From an uncultured Ruminococcus sp. (lineage in GTDB: Bacteria; Bacillota; Clostridia; Oscillospirales; Ruminococcaceae), in NCBI GenBank assembly GCA_946621745.1, contig CAMOOV010000004.1, forward strand, positions 1 through 38,831: 38,831 nt of DNA, written 5' to 3'. The notes beneath the pieces were generated by a model. That model did not search any database. It saw nothing but the letters and a program-made list of their open reading frames with translations, and was not told the origin of the DNA. This document shows positions 1-6,614 of this stretch, in pieces. The translations under genes and the position numbers were made by a program. Position 1 is the first letter of the stretch; every line of letters starts with the position of its first letter.

Positions 1-59
1 AAATATATTTGACCGTAAGTATCCTGCACCGCCGGCTCTGTGCGGTATTGCCTTATCAT

Positions 60-875
60 TTATTCGCTGAGTGTGATCTGCACATTGCCGCTGCCGAGGA
101 GCGTTTGCAGTTCACTTTCGGAAAGCGCGGCAGTGCCGAGCTTTGTATAGCTCCATGTATTGGATCCGTAAAAGAGAACAATCTGATCGCCGGAATACAG
201 TACGATATCTCCGGGCTTTGTTGTCATCTGCACATCGCTGCGCACGATGCGCTGTCCGAGTGACCCGACCTGCTCAAATCCGCCGTACATCGAAAGGTCT
301 ATTGTCAGCGGCAGCATCGCTTTCAGTGCATCGACGGAAGCATTGTCTTCCCATGTAACAGGTATTTCCTGTTCGCCGATTTTCAATTTCATTTCATGCT
401 CCTCCTCCGGTTCGGTATGTTCGGTTGCTTCTGCTGTGACGACCGCACCGGTCCAGTCAATGATCCCTCCGAATTCATAGATATTCGTATAGCCCATGTC
501 CGCGAGCTTCTGTGCGGCCTCTTTGCTGCGCCGTCCGCTGCGGCAATATATGAGAATGATACTGTCAGGGTCGGGGAGGGCGGCCGGCCGTTCCGTTCCG
601 ATCGTTTCATTCGGAATCAGAATTGCGCCCGGAATGTGACCGCTGTCATATTCATCCTGCCGCCGCACATCCACGATGATATGCCCGTCCTTTGCACGCA
701 TCATTTCTTTTGCCTGCTCCTGTGAGATCTGCCGGTAGGATGCCTGCGGGATATCGCCGGCGGATGCTGCCGCAGAATGGCTGCTCTCTGAGAGTGGGGC
801 GCTTGACGGCGCTGTCCCGCAGGCGGATGCTGTGAGCAGGACTGCGGTGAGAATAACAGGCGTGATCTTTTTCAT
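60..875 (-). CDS. Rhodanese / cyclophilin-like lipoprotein
   Basis: A 271-residue predicted lipoprotein. The start is the ATG at 875, preceded by TCAGGAGGAA; an in-frame ATG further upstream at 950 would disrupt the signal peptide. The N-terminus MKKITPVILTAVLLTASAC is a lipoprotein signal with Cys19 as lipidation site. A Ser/Ala-rich linker leads to a rhodanese domain (about 48-145) with the active-site loop YCRSGRRS, Cys111 being the sulfur-accepting cysteine. A second domain (about 163-271, starting MKLKIGEQEIPV) resembles bacterial cyclophilin-like beta barrels. Rhodaneses move sulfane sulfur; the cyclophilin-like part has no clear assigned role. The gene lies divergent to the sulfur-type ABC importer at 1263, which suggests a link to extracellular sulfur handling, but this is inference from position. 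The rhodanese call is firm and the second domain is likely. Confidence 0.88.
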   Translation of the reverse strand: MKKITPVILTAVLLTASACGTAPSSAPLSESSHSAAASAGDIPQASYRQISQEQAKEMMRAKDGHIIVDVRRQDEYDSGHIPGAILIPNETIGTERPAALPDPDSIILIYCRSGRRSKEAAQKLADMGYTNIYEFGGIIDWTGAVVTAEATEHTEPEEEHEMKLKIGEQEIPVTWEDNASVDALKAMLPLTIDLSMYGGFEQVGSLGQRIVRSDVQMTTKPGDIVLYSGDQIVLFYGSNTWSYTKLGTAALSESELQTLLGSGNVQITLSE

Positions 876-940
876 GTATATTCCTCCTGATTTTTGCGCA
901 GGCGGCGCGTGCCTTGTGCAAATGCTGTCAACATACATAT

Positions 941-969
941 AGTTTATCATATAATTTGGGGGATGTCAA
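941..969 (-). promoter_or_regulatory. Sigma-A-type promoter of the rhodanese lipoprotein gene
   Basis: Read on the minus strand there is a TTGACA -35 box (969-964), a 17-bp spacer and a TAAACT -10 box (946-941). It lies about 65 bp upstream of the ATG at 875. Spacing and -35 match are ideal; the -10 is weaker. Confidence 0.65.
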
Positions 970-1071
970 GAACAGTACCGGGCATGATTCACAAACTGCG
1001 CAGAGGATTCGGCGGACTCATGATTTGAGGAATTCGTATAAAGCTAAATGTGGGCAGCTTAATCAGTTTTC

Positions 1072-1139
1072 CTGATAACTCACTATCATGTTTCGGTATT
1101 GGACAAATTCCGATCGGAATGGTATGATATGACCATAAC
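1072..1139 (+). promoter_or_regulatory. Promoter and operator region of the ABC importer operon (regulon promoter A)
   Basis: The -35 element TGGACA (1100-1105) lies inside GGTATTGGACA (1095-1105). A 17-bp spacer leads to TATGAT (1123-1128), then five bases, then CATAAC (1134-1139). CTGATAAC (1072-1079) sits exactly 15 bp upstream of GGTATTGGACA, the same arrangement as at 13586-13619. The spacer contains a perfect 14-bp palindrome, ATTCCGATCGGAAT (1107-1120). TGATA-N6-TATCA (1073-1088) is a further dyad. The shared elements point to a common regulator; the LysR protein at 12673 is the nearest candidate. Confidence 0.75.
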
Positions 1140-1158
1140 GAAACAGGGAGTGAAAACA

Positions 1159-1215
1159 ATGCAGACAATTACCGTTTACCTTTCCTATTCGGAGCGAATG
1201 CGATGTCGGAAATGA
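1159..1215 (+). CDS. Possible 18-codon leader ORF before the ABC importer
   Basis: A short ORF, ATG at 1159 to TGA at 1213-1215, begins just after AGGGAG with good spacing, between promoter A and the lipoprotein gene. It encodes MQTITVYLSYSERMRCRK, with one cysteine near the end. The analogous position in the metB operon holds a cysteine-rich leader peptide (9144). No terminator hairpin is visible between 1216 and 1262, so if the ORF is translated any control would be translational. Expression is not proven. Confidence 0.35.
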   Translation: MQTITVYLSYSERMRCRK

Positions 1216-1262
1216 ACCGTCCGCATGAAAAATCTGAAAACAATGAAAGGTGAATCCCAATT

Positions 1263-2495
1263 ATGAAACTTTATACAAAGATCACAGCGATCCTCGCATC
1301 GCTCACACTTCTGACCGGCTGCGGCGCACTGAACAATGCCGCACAGCCTGTTGCCGATAACGCTTCAAAGGCGGAATCCTCCGCAGCAGCCGAAAGCGAT
1401 GCCGACAAGCCGGATTGCTGCAAGACCGATTCCGAGGTCCCGGATTGCTGCGGAGACGGCGCCGATACATCGGACTGCTGCAAGGACGGCTCCTCTGCGG
1501 CGGAAAGCAAGCCTGAAAAGGCCGCGCCGGAAAAATCCGATCTCAGCCTCGGTTACCTCAATTCCACGGCGCATCTGCTCGCATTTGTCGCGCAGGAGGA
1601 GGGCTACTTCGCCGAGGAGGGACTGAATGTCACGCTGACACAGTTCTCCAGCGCCGGTGAGCTTGTTAACGGTCTCGAATCCGGCAAACTCGATGTTGCA
1701 TTCATCGGCTCTGTTCCGACGCTGACCTTCCAGAGCCAGGGACATGATGTGACGATCATCGGCGGTGCGATGACAAACGGCCACGGCTATGTCATCAAGG
1801 AGGAATTCGCCGAAAAGGATGAGGAGGGCGTTGAGATCCTCAAAGGCAGAAATGTCGCATCGGTCAAGAACAGCGTGCAGGATGCGGAATTGCAGATCCT
1901 GCTGAAGAATGCCGGCATTGAGATCGGCGAGGGCGAGGACAAGGTCAACATCGTATATTTCGACAGCCAGAAGGATGCCTACGCCGCACTCTCCAATGCA
2001 ACGATCGACGCCGCATCGGTCTATTCGCCGTATGCATCACTTGCGAAGTCGCAGGGCTACAAGGTCGTGTATTACTGCGCACATGAAAAGGCGCTGGAGA
2101 ATCAGCCCTGCTGCCGTCAGGTCGCGTCCACGGAAGCGGTCAAGGCAAATCCGAATACCTTCACCGCACTGGAACGCGCATTCATCAAGGCTTATCACCT
2201 GACGCAGGAGGATCACGAAAAGACGATCGCCGATGTCAAGAAGTACATTGACATTGAGGAGGACTTCATTGAAACAGAGGTCTACGGCGGCTACAGCGTT
2301 TCCAGCCCCGATCCCGATAAGCAGGGCACACTGACGCTCAAGGATACGATTGTAGCGCTTGGCTATACGGAAGACTATGACATTGAGCCGCTGTATAATA
2401 CCGCTATCTACAAGGCAGCTCTGGACAGCATTCTCGCTGAAAAATCTGATGAAATCTACAAATCTCTGGAGGCGCATTTCGATGCCTACGAATAA
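1263..2495 (+). CDS. ABC transporter substrate-binding lipoprotein, nitrate/sulfonate/taurine type, with CC repeats
   Basis: A 410-residue lipoprotein; signal MKLYTKITAILASLTLLTGC with lipidated Cys20. The start is supported by GAAAGGTGA 8 bp upstream. Residues 50-79 hold three successive 10-residue units, PDCC/PDCC/SDCC, with cysteine pairs at 52-53, 62-63 and 72-73. From about residue 92 the protein is a periplasmic-binding-type NMT1/SsuA fold (LSLGYLNSTAHLLAFVAQEE, then FIGSVPTLTFQ), with the family-typical QPCCRQ at 281-286. Such proteins deliver nitrate, taurine, alkanesulfonates, pyrimidines or related anions to a BPD-type permease. It is the first gene of a three-gene operon that overlaps the ATPase by 14 bp. 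Promoter sharing with cysteine and 2-oxoacid genes favours an organosulfur ligand, which is inference. The CC repeat is unusual and may bind metal or thiols. Confidence 0.9.
   Translation: MKLYTKITAILASLTLLTGCGALNNAAQPVADNASKAESSAAAESDADKPDCCKTDSEVPDCCGDGADTSDCCKDGSSAAESKPEKAAPEKSDLSLGYLNSTAHLLAFVAQEEGYFAEEGLNVTLTQFSSAGELVNGLESGKLDVAFIGSVPTLTFQSQGHDVTIIGGAMTNGHGYVIKEEFAEKDEEGVEILKGRNVASVKNSVQDAELQILLKNAGIEIGEGEDKVNIVYFDSQKDAYAALSNATIDAASVYSPYASLAKSQGYKVVYYCAHEKALENQPCCRQVASTEAVKANPNTFTALERAFIKAYHLTQEDHEKTIADVKKYIDIEEDFIETEVYGGYSVSSPDPDKQGTLTLKDTIVALGYTEDYDIEPLYNTAIYKAALDSILAEKSDEIYKSLEAHFDAYE
1410..1499 (+). repeat. Threefold 30-bp tandem repeat encoding CC pairs
   Basis: Three in-frame 30-bp units each begin with a (P/S)-D-C-C block, with TGCTGC for the two cysteines each time; the remaining seven codons of each unit diverge except for Asp/Gly richness. 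The repeat lies in the flexible linker between the lipidated N-terminus and the ligand-binding domain. Confidence 0.8.
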
Positions 2496-3300
2496 GATCG
2501 AGATCCGGAATCTTTCGGTCGATTATACCGAGCGCGGCAAACAGTTCAATGCGCTGCACGATGTATCATTCGGTGTTGGCGCGGGCGAATTCGTCAGCGT
2601 GATCGGCGCGAGCGGCTGCGGAAAATCCACGCTGCTCAGTGTATTGGAGGGACTCTATCAGGCCGCGGGCGGCAGTGTCGAGATTGACGGCACGCCGCTG
2701 CACGGCACGGGCCGCGAACGAGGTGTCGTGTTCCAGCATTATTCGCTGTTTCCGTGGATGACTACGCGCAGCAATATTGCATTTGGCATCAAGCAGGCGC
2801 GGCATGACCTCAGCCGGCGGGAGCGCTATCAGATCGCGGATGAATTCCTCGGAAAGGTCGGTCTTGCCGAATTCGGTAAGAAGTATCCCTCGCAGCTTTC
2901 GGGCGGTATGCAGCAGCGCGCTGCGATCGCCCGTGCGCTTGCGATGAATACGGAGATTCTGCTCATGGATGAGCCGTTCAGCGCGATCGACGCGAAAAAC
3001 CGCATCATCCTTCAGGAGCTGCTGCTCTCACTCTGGGAGGGCGACAGTCCCGAACACCGCAAGACAGTCGTGTTCGTTACGCATGATATTGATGAAGCGA
3101 TCCTGCTCTCAGATAAGATCGTCGTGCTGACGGCGCATCCCGGAACGGTCAATGAGATCGTGCAGGTGCCGTTTGAGCGTCCGCGGAACCGTGCGGAGCT
3201 GGTCAAAACCGAGGAATACGGCAGATTCCGGAATCGTCTGCTCTCGCTGCTCTATCAGGATGTGGCGGAGCGCATCGGCGGAGAGGAGGTCGTGCTATGA
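2482..3300 (+). CDS. ABC transporter ATP-binding protein (SsuB/TauB type)
   Basis: A 272-residue ATPase starting MPTNKIEIRN; the ATG at 2482 has GGAGG 9 bp upstream and overlaps the end of the binding-protein gene by 14 bp. Visible motifs: Walker A GASGCGKST (42-50), Q-loop Gln85, signature LSGGMQQR (139-146), Walker B ILLMDEPF (159-166) and the switch His in VFVTHDIDEA. Order and sequence match the NitT/TauT subfamily energising anion or sulfonate import. The protein is expected on the cytoplasmic face, bound to the permease encoded immediately downstream. Confidence 0.95.
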   Translation: MPTNKIEIRNLSVDYTERGKQFNALHDVSFGVGAGEFVSVIGASGCGKSTLLSVLEGLYQAAGGSVEIDGTPLHGTGRERGVVFQHYSLFPWMTTRSNIAFGIKQARHDLSRRERYQIADEFLGKVGLAEFGKKYPSQLSGGMQQRAAIARALAMNTEILLMDEPFSAIDAKNRIILQELLLSLWEGDSPEHRKTVVFVTHDIDEAILLSDKIVVLTAHPGTVNEIVQVPFERPRNRAELVKTEEYGRFRNRLLSLLYQDVAERIGGEEVVL

Positions 3301-4217
3301 CGCTGAAGGATCGCTTGCTCCGGGTGGCACATCTTTTGTTCGTGATATTGCTGCTTGTGCAGCTTTTGCCTGACAGATCGACGAAGGATGTGTATACCGG
3401 TGCGCTGATCGCATTTGCGGTCGGACTGGAAGCCCTCACGCTCGCACTGAGCTTCCTCATCAAAAAGAAAGAAAGCCTCACACTGCTGCTGGATATCGTC
3501 GGCTTTATCTTTGTGCTGCTTACGGTCTGGTCGCTGGCAACGGCAAAGTTCAATGTGCTGAATGATCTGCTGTTCCCGGCGCCGGGCAAGGTTCTGCATC
3601 AGTTTGCGGAGGACAGAGAGAAAATCATCATCAATATCAAAAGCTCGCTCGGTATTACGGTCAAGGGCTTTCTGCTCGCAGCGGCTGCAGCGATCCCGCT
3701 GGGACTGTTCCTCGGCTGGAATGCGCGGCTCGGCGGCGCTGCGACCTATATCTCCAAATTCTTCAGCTCGATTCCGCCGATCGTCTATATTCCATACGGT
3801 ATCGCGCTGCTGCCGACCTTCCGTTCGGTCTCGGTCTTTGTCATTTTTCTGGCGACCTTCTGGCCGGTCTTTGCCGGCACGATGAGCGGTGTCATGCACG
3901 TCGATCAGCGCATCATTGACTCCGCAAAGGTGCTGAATGTCCCGAAGCCGGAAATGCTTTTCTCAGTGATACTTCCGGCGGCGCTCCCGCAGATCTTCCT
4001 CGGCTGCAATCAGGGACTGAGCGTTTCGTTCATTCTGCTGACCTCTGCGGAGATGATCGGCGCAAGAGACGGCATGGGCTACTATGTCAAATATTATTCC
4101 GATTTCGGTGACTATACGCGCACGATCACCGGCCTGCTGGTCATCGGCGTTGTCGTCATCGGCGTGACATTTTTGTTCAATCTGCTCCAGAAGCGGATGC
4201 TCAGATGGAAAAAGTGA
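3297..4217 (+). CDS. ABC transporter permease (SsuC/TauC type)
   Basis: A 306-residue membrane protein overlapping the ATPase gene by ATGA. Three hydrophobic segments (about 10-25, 34-55, 63-80) precede the core BPD transporter domain, an N-terminal extension longer than in many SsuC proteins. The coupling motif typical of the family lies around DSAKVLNVPKPEMLFSVILP, followed by LPQIFLGCNQGLSVSFI. It forms the channel of the importer with the lipoprotein and ATPase. The substrate is not readable from the sequence; co-regulation with cysteine genes suggests a sulfur compound. Confidence 0.93.
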   Translation: MTLKDRLLRVAHLLFVILLLVQLLPDRSTKDVYTGALIAFAVGLEALTLALSFLIKKKESLTLLLDIVGFIFVLLTVWSLATAKFNVLNDLLFPAPGKVLHQFAEDREKIIINIKSSLGITVKGFLLAAAAAIPLGLFLGWNARLGGAATYISKFFSSIPPIVYIPYGIALLPTFRSVSVFVIFLATFWPVFAGTMSGVMHVDQRIIDSAKVLNVPKPEMLFSVILPAALPQIFLGCNQGLSVSFILLTSAEMIGARDGMGYYVKYYSDFGDYTRTITGLLVIGVVVIGVTFLFNLLQKRMLRWKK

Positions 4218-4272
4218 AGCTGTGAAAGGGATCCTTTGCTGCGGCAGGGGATTTCTTTTTTGCTTTGCAATC

Positions 4273-4371
4273 GTTTTACGGCGCTGTTCGCGTCGATTGT
4301 TTGATCTTGGAAAATCTCATTTCGCTTCCGGCGTGTCATCCAAAGTTTTTGGTCGAGCTTTTTTCAAAAAG
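4273..4371 (+). repeat. Dispersed repeat, copy 1
   Basis: About 99 bp closely matching the reverse complement of 12497-12594. The shared core runs from TTACGGCGCTG through CATTTCGCTTC and GTCATCCAAAG to TTTTTGGTCGAG and a TTTTTTCAAAAAG run. It occupies the gap between the ABC operon and the sigma factor gene. No coding function is supported for the frame running through it. It is probably a genome-wide intergenic repeat; an adjacent GGGGCAGCGCCC (4397-4408) is a short palindrome. Confidence 0.75.
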
Positions 4372-4462
4372 ATAGCAGGATTCCAAGGGGCAGCGCCCTT
4401 CGCTGTCCCTAAAGCTAAAAACGCAGAAATTCGTGCTTTTCTGAGCCGCCATAAAAATCATC

Positions 4463-4496
4463 AGCGCAGTATGAGCAATCATGCTGCGCTTTGTTA
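4463..4496 (+). terminator. Strong hairpin, probable terminator
   Basis: AGCGCAGTATGA (4463-4474), a GCAA tetraloop, then TCATGCTGCGCT (4479-4490) form a 12-bp stem with one G-T pair, followed by TTTGTT. It is the best terminator candidate after the ABC operon, though about 245 bp past its stop. The T-run is weak. Confidence 0.5.
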
Positions 4497-4561
4497 TACC
4501 GGAACACTGCACAAAACAGCTCATTTATTTTTGTGCAGATATACAAAATCAGGAAAAATTA

Positions 4562-4570
4562 TGCTATAAT
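4562..4570 (+). promoter_or_regulatory. Extended -10 promoter of the ECF sigma operon
   Basis: TGCTATAAT (TG at 4562-4563, TATAAT at 4565-4570) is a consensus extended -10 about 50 bp before the start at 4621. No convincing -35 box lies at the right distance. The AT-rich upstream sequence is consistent with an extended -10 promoter. Confidence 0.6.
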
Positions 4571-4620
4571 AGTTACCGTAAGAGATGATTGCCGACGTAT
4601 TGGTCAGAGGGGGTGATGCG

Positions 4621-5181
4621 ATGCAGGATGACAGCCGGATCATAGCACTGCTGCAAAAACGGGATGAGCAGGCAATCAGAATCATCAGGGAACAATACGG
4701 AACAATGTGTTTGCAGATCGCATATCGCATCACCGGCAGCCGCGAGGATGCAGAGGAATGCTTGAGTGATATGCTGATGACCGTCTGGAATACGATCCCG
4801 CCGATGATACCTGAAAAGCTGCCTGCATATCTTGTATCGCTCGTCAGCAGAAGGGCAATCGACAAGTATGAGCGCGCCCGCCGTCAGAAGCGCGGCGGTA
4901 TGCAGTTTGAAGGCGCACTGGACGAGCTGGCAGAGCTTCTCCCATCCGGAGAATGCGTCGAACAGCAGGTCGAGCAGCGGGAGCTTACAAATTATATCAC
5001 AAAGTGGCTGCGGTCGCTGCCGTCCGCTCACAGGCGTATTTTTATGCAGCGCTATTACTGGTCTGAATCGGTGCAGGAGATCGCGACGGCCAATCAAATG
5101 AGTTCAGATGCAGTCAAAATGCAGCTGATGCGTCTGCGAAACAAGCTGAAAGCATATCTGAGAAAGGAGGGATTGCTTTGA
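4621..5181 (+). CDS. ECF-type RNA polymerase sigma factor
   Basis: A 186-residue sigma-70 family protein. The ATG at 4621 is preferred over the in-frame ATG at 4585 because AGAGGGGGTGAT precedes it at normal spacing. Region 2 is residues about 15-85 (YGTMCLQIAYRITGSREDAE, then VWNTIPPMIPEKLPAYLVSLVSRRAIDKY, given here as parts). Region 4 is about 130-180 (SLPSAHRRIFMQRYYW, then the helix-turn-helix EIATANQMSSDAVKMQLMRL). Only regions 2 and 4 are present, as in ECF factors. It overlaps the downstream membrane protein gene, the usual arrangement of a sigma/anti-sigma pair, so it probably responds to an extracellular signal; regulated genes are unknown. Confidence 0.92.
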   Translation: MQDDSRIIALLQKRDEQAIRIIREQYGTMCLQIAYRITGSREDAEECLSDMLMTVWNTIPPMIPEKLPAYLVSLVSRRAIDKYERARRQKRGGMQFEGALDELAELLPSGECVEQQVEQRELTNYITKWLRSLPSAHRRIFMQRYYWSESVQEIATANQMSSDAVKMQLMRLRNKLKAYLRKEGLL

Positions 5182-6572
5182 CACCGCTTGAGATGATGAA
5201 AGCGCTGCATGATGTTCCGGAAGACCTGATCGACGCGCAGGACTTCATCTGCCATACAGAAGAAGATTCCGAAGCGCTGACAGCGATTCAGCTGAAAAGC
5301 ACTGCGCCTGCGCCGGAACAGCGCAGTATGCGCACAGAGGGCAATCCCCCGCGCAAGGAATACGGCATCACACTGCTGCCCTATCTTCTGACCGCAGGCT
5401 GCACGGCGGCCTGCATTGCGGGATTCGGGCTGATGATCCGGTTCTCAATGGGAAATGAGATCGTCGGTACGCAGTCCGAAATTCCGATATCCGTACAGGA
5501 AAGCGTTTCTTCCATGACAACTGCCGTCAGTACCGGAGAGAGGGCGGTGCTGACGGCAATCACAGAAACGCATACGGTACAGCAGACAGTGACCGTCACT
5601 GCGGAAGACCGGACAGAGCCCGTTTCCGTCACGGAAACGGATGCGGTCACGGAACCAGCCGCCATAACAGAAACGCTCGCTGCCGTGACTGCGGCGCAGA
5701 CTGAACCCCTGCCTCTGACTGAAACAACCGCTGTCCCGGAACTTCCCGCCGAAACGACTGCCGTGGATGTTTTAGATTCTTCTATGACTGAGGACGGCAC
5801 AGCGCACTCTGCTGATGCAATCACAAACGAACCGTCTGCGCCCGTCTGTGAAACGGGCGATAAGGACATGGATGCAATCCTTGATGATCGTGACAAAATG
5901 ACCGAATTCGGTTTCTCCGATGAAATGATCACTGCACTGAGAGATTCTGAACCGGTCAAGCCAATCAGGATCTTTGCATATGTAAATATGAAAAAAGGAT
6001 TCAATGTTTCTGATCTCCTGCCATCAGACGGCGGAACGATGCAAACAAGCATTGCTTTTCATTCTGACTTCGTTTCCTGCAACGGATATGTCGGCGGTCC
6101 TTCTTCCGCATTCAGCGCTGCCGATTTTGACGCTTCAACAGGAATGATTCACATATCATTCGGAACGGGCGGCTATTCCATTCTGATGAATACTCTCAAT
6201 ACCAATTTGTTCCGGGGAAAATACACTTATTCCGGAACTGCGCATCCTTATACTGATATGATAAGTGTGCAGAGGCCGGATGTTACAAATCCTTCCGCAT
6301 TATCAGATTCGCAGATTGATTCCTGCTTTGAATACGGAGTGATCGGCGCGGGCGATGTCAACGGCGACGGATTTATTTCTTCCGCAGATGTAACCCGGAT
6401 ACTGCGTTATGACAGCTGTTACAATCATGCGGGGCTGATTCCTGACGGGACAACTACACTTATGCTTGCTGCCGGTGATGTGAATTGTGACGGTGCAGTC
6501 GATATTGCAGATGCACACGCAGTCGCAGATCACCTGGCTGATCCGGCAAACAGCAGCTATTATTTCTGGTAA
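5178..6572 (+). CDS. Membrane-anchored dockerin protein, probable anti-sigma factor
   Basis: A 464-residue protein. The start is TTG at 5178, overlapping the sigma TGA, with AGGAGG 6 bp upstream, so translation is coupled. Residues 1-62 are a cytoplasmic acidic segment in anti-sigma position. One membrane helix spans about 63-88 (ITLLPYLLTAGCTAACIAGF). A Thr/Glu/Val-rich extracellular linker runs about 95-245, then a beta-rich region (about 262-375) of unknown fold. The C-terminus (about 390-455) is a dockerin-type I pair: GDVNGDGFISSADVTRIL and GDVNCDGAVDIADAHAVADHL, both with calcium-loop Asp/Asn patterns. Topology suggests that the dockerin or ectodomain senses the surface and the N-terminus holds the sigma factor. 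The N-terminal segment shows no clear zinc-finger anti-sigma motif, so anti-sigma function rests on gene order and topology. Confidence 0.8.
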   Translation: MTPLEMMKALHDVPEDLIDAQDFICHTEEDSEALTAIQLKSTAPAPEQRSMRTEGNPPRKEYGITLLPYLLTAGCTAACIAGFGLMIRFSMGNEIVGTQSEIPISVQESVSSMTTAVSTGERAVLTAITETHTVQQTVTVTAEDRTEPVSVTETDAVTEPAAITETLAAVTAAQTEPLPLTETTAVPELPAETTAVDVLDSSMTEDGTAHSADAITNEPSAPVCETGDKDMDAILDDRDKMTEFGFSDEMITALRDSEPVKPIRIFAYVNMKKGFNVSDLLPSDGGTMQTSIAFHSDFVSCNGYVGGPSSAFSAADFDASTGMIHISFGTGGYSILMNTLNTNLFRGKYTYSGTAHPYTDMISVQRPDVTNPSALSDSQIDSCFEYGVIGAGDVNGDGFISSADVTRILRYDSCYNHAGLIPDGTTTLMLAAGDVNCDGAVDIADAHAVADHLADPANSSYYFW

Positions 6573-6614
6573 TCATAAAACAAATCGGATGCTTCATTCA
6601 GGAGGCAGAGCTTT

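Noticed and set aside
1-59. Terminator for the rhodanese gene at the window start
   Set aside because: ACCGC/GCGGT is only a 5-bp stem with no T-run on the minus strand; the true end may lie outside the window.
4222-4569. A 115-codon frame between the ABC operon and sigma gene
   Set aside because: It runs through the dispersed repeat and two hairpins, has no ribosome site, and resembles the translation of repeat copy 2 only because the DNA is repeated.
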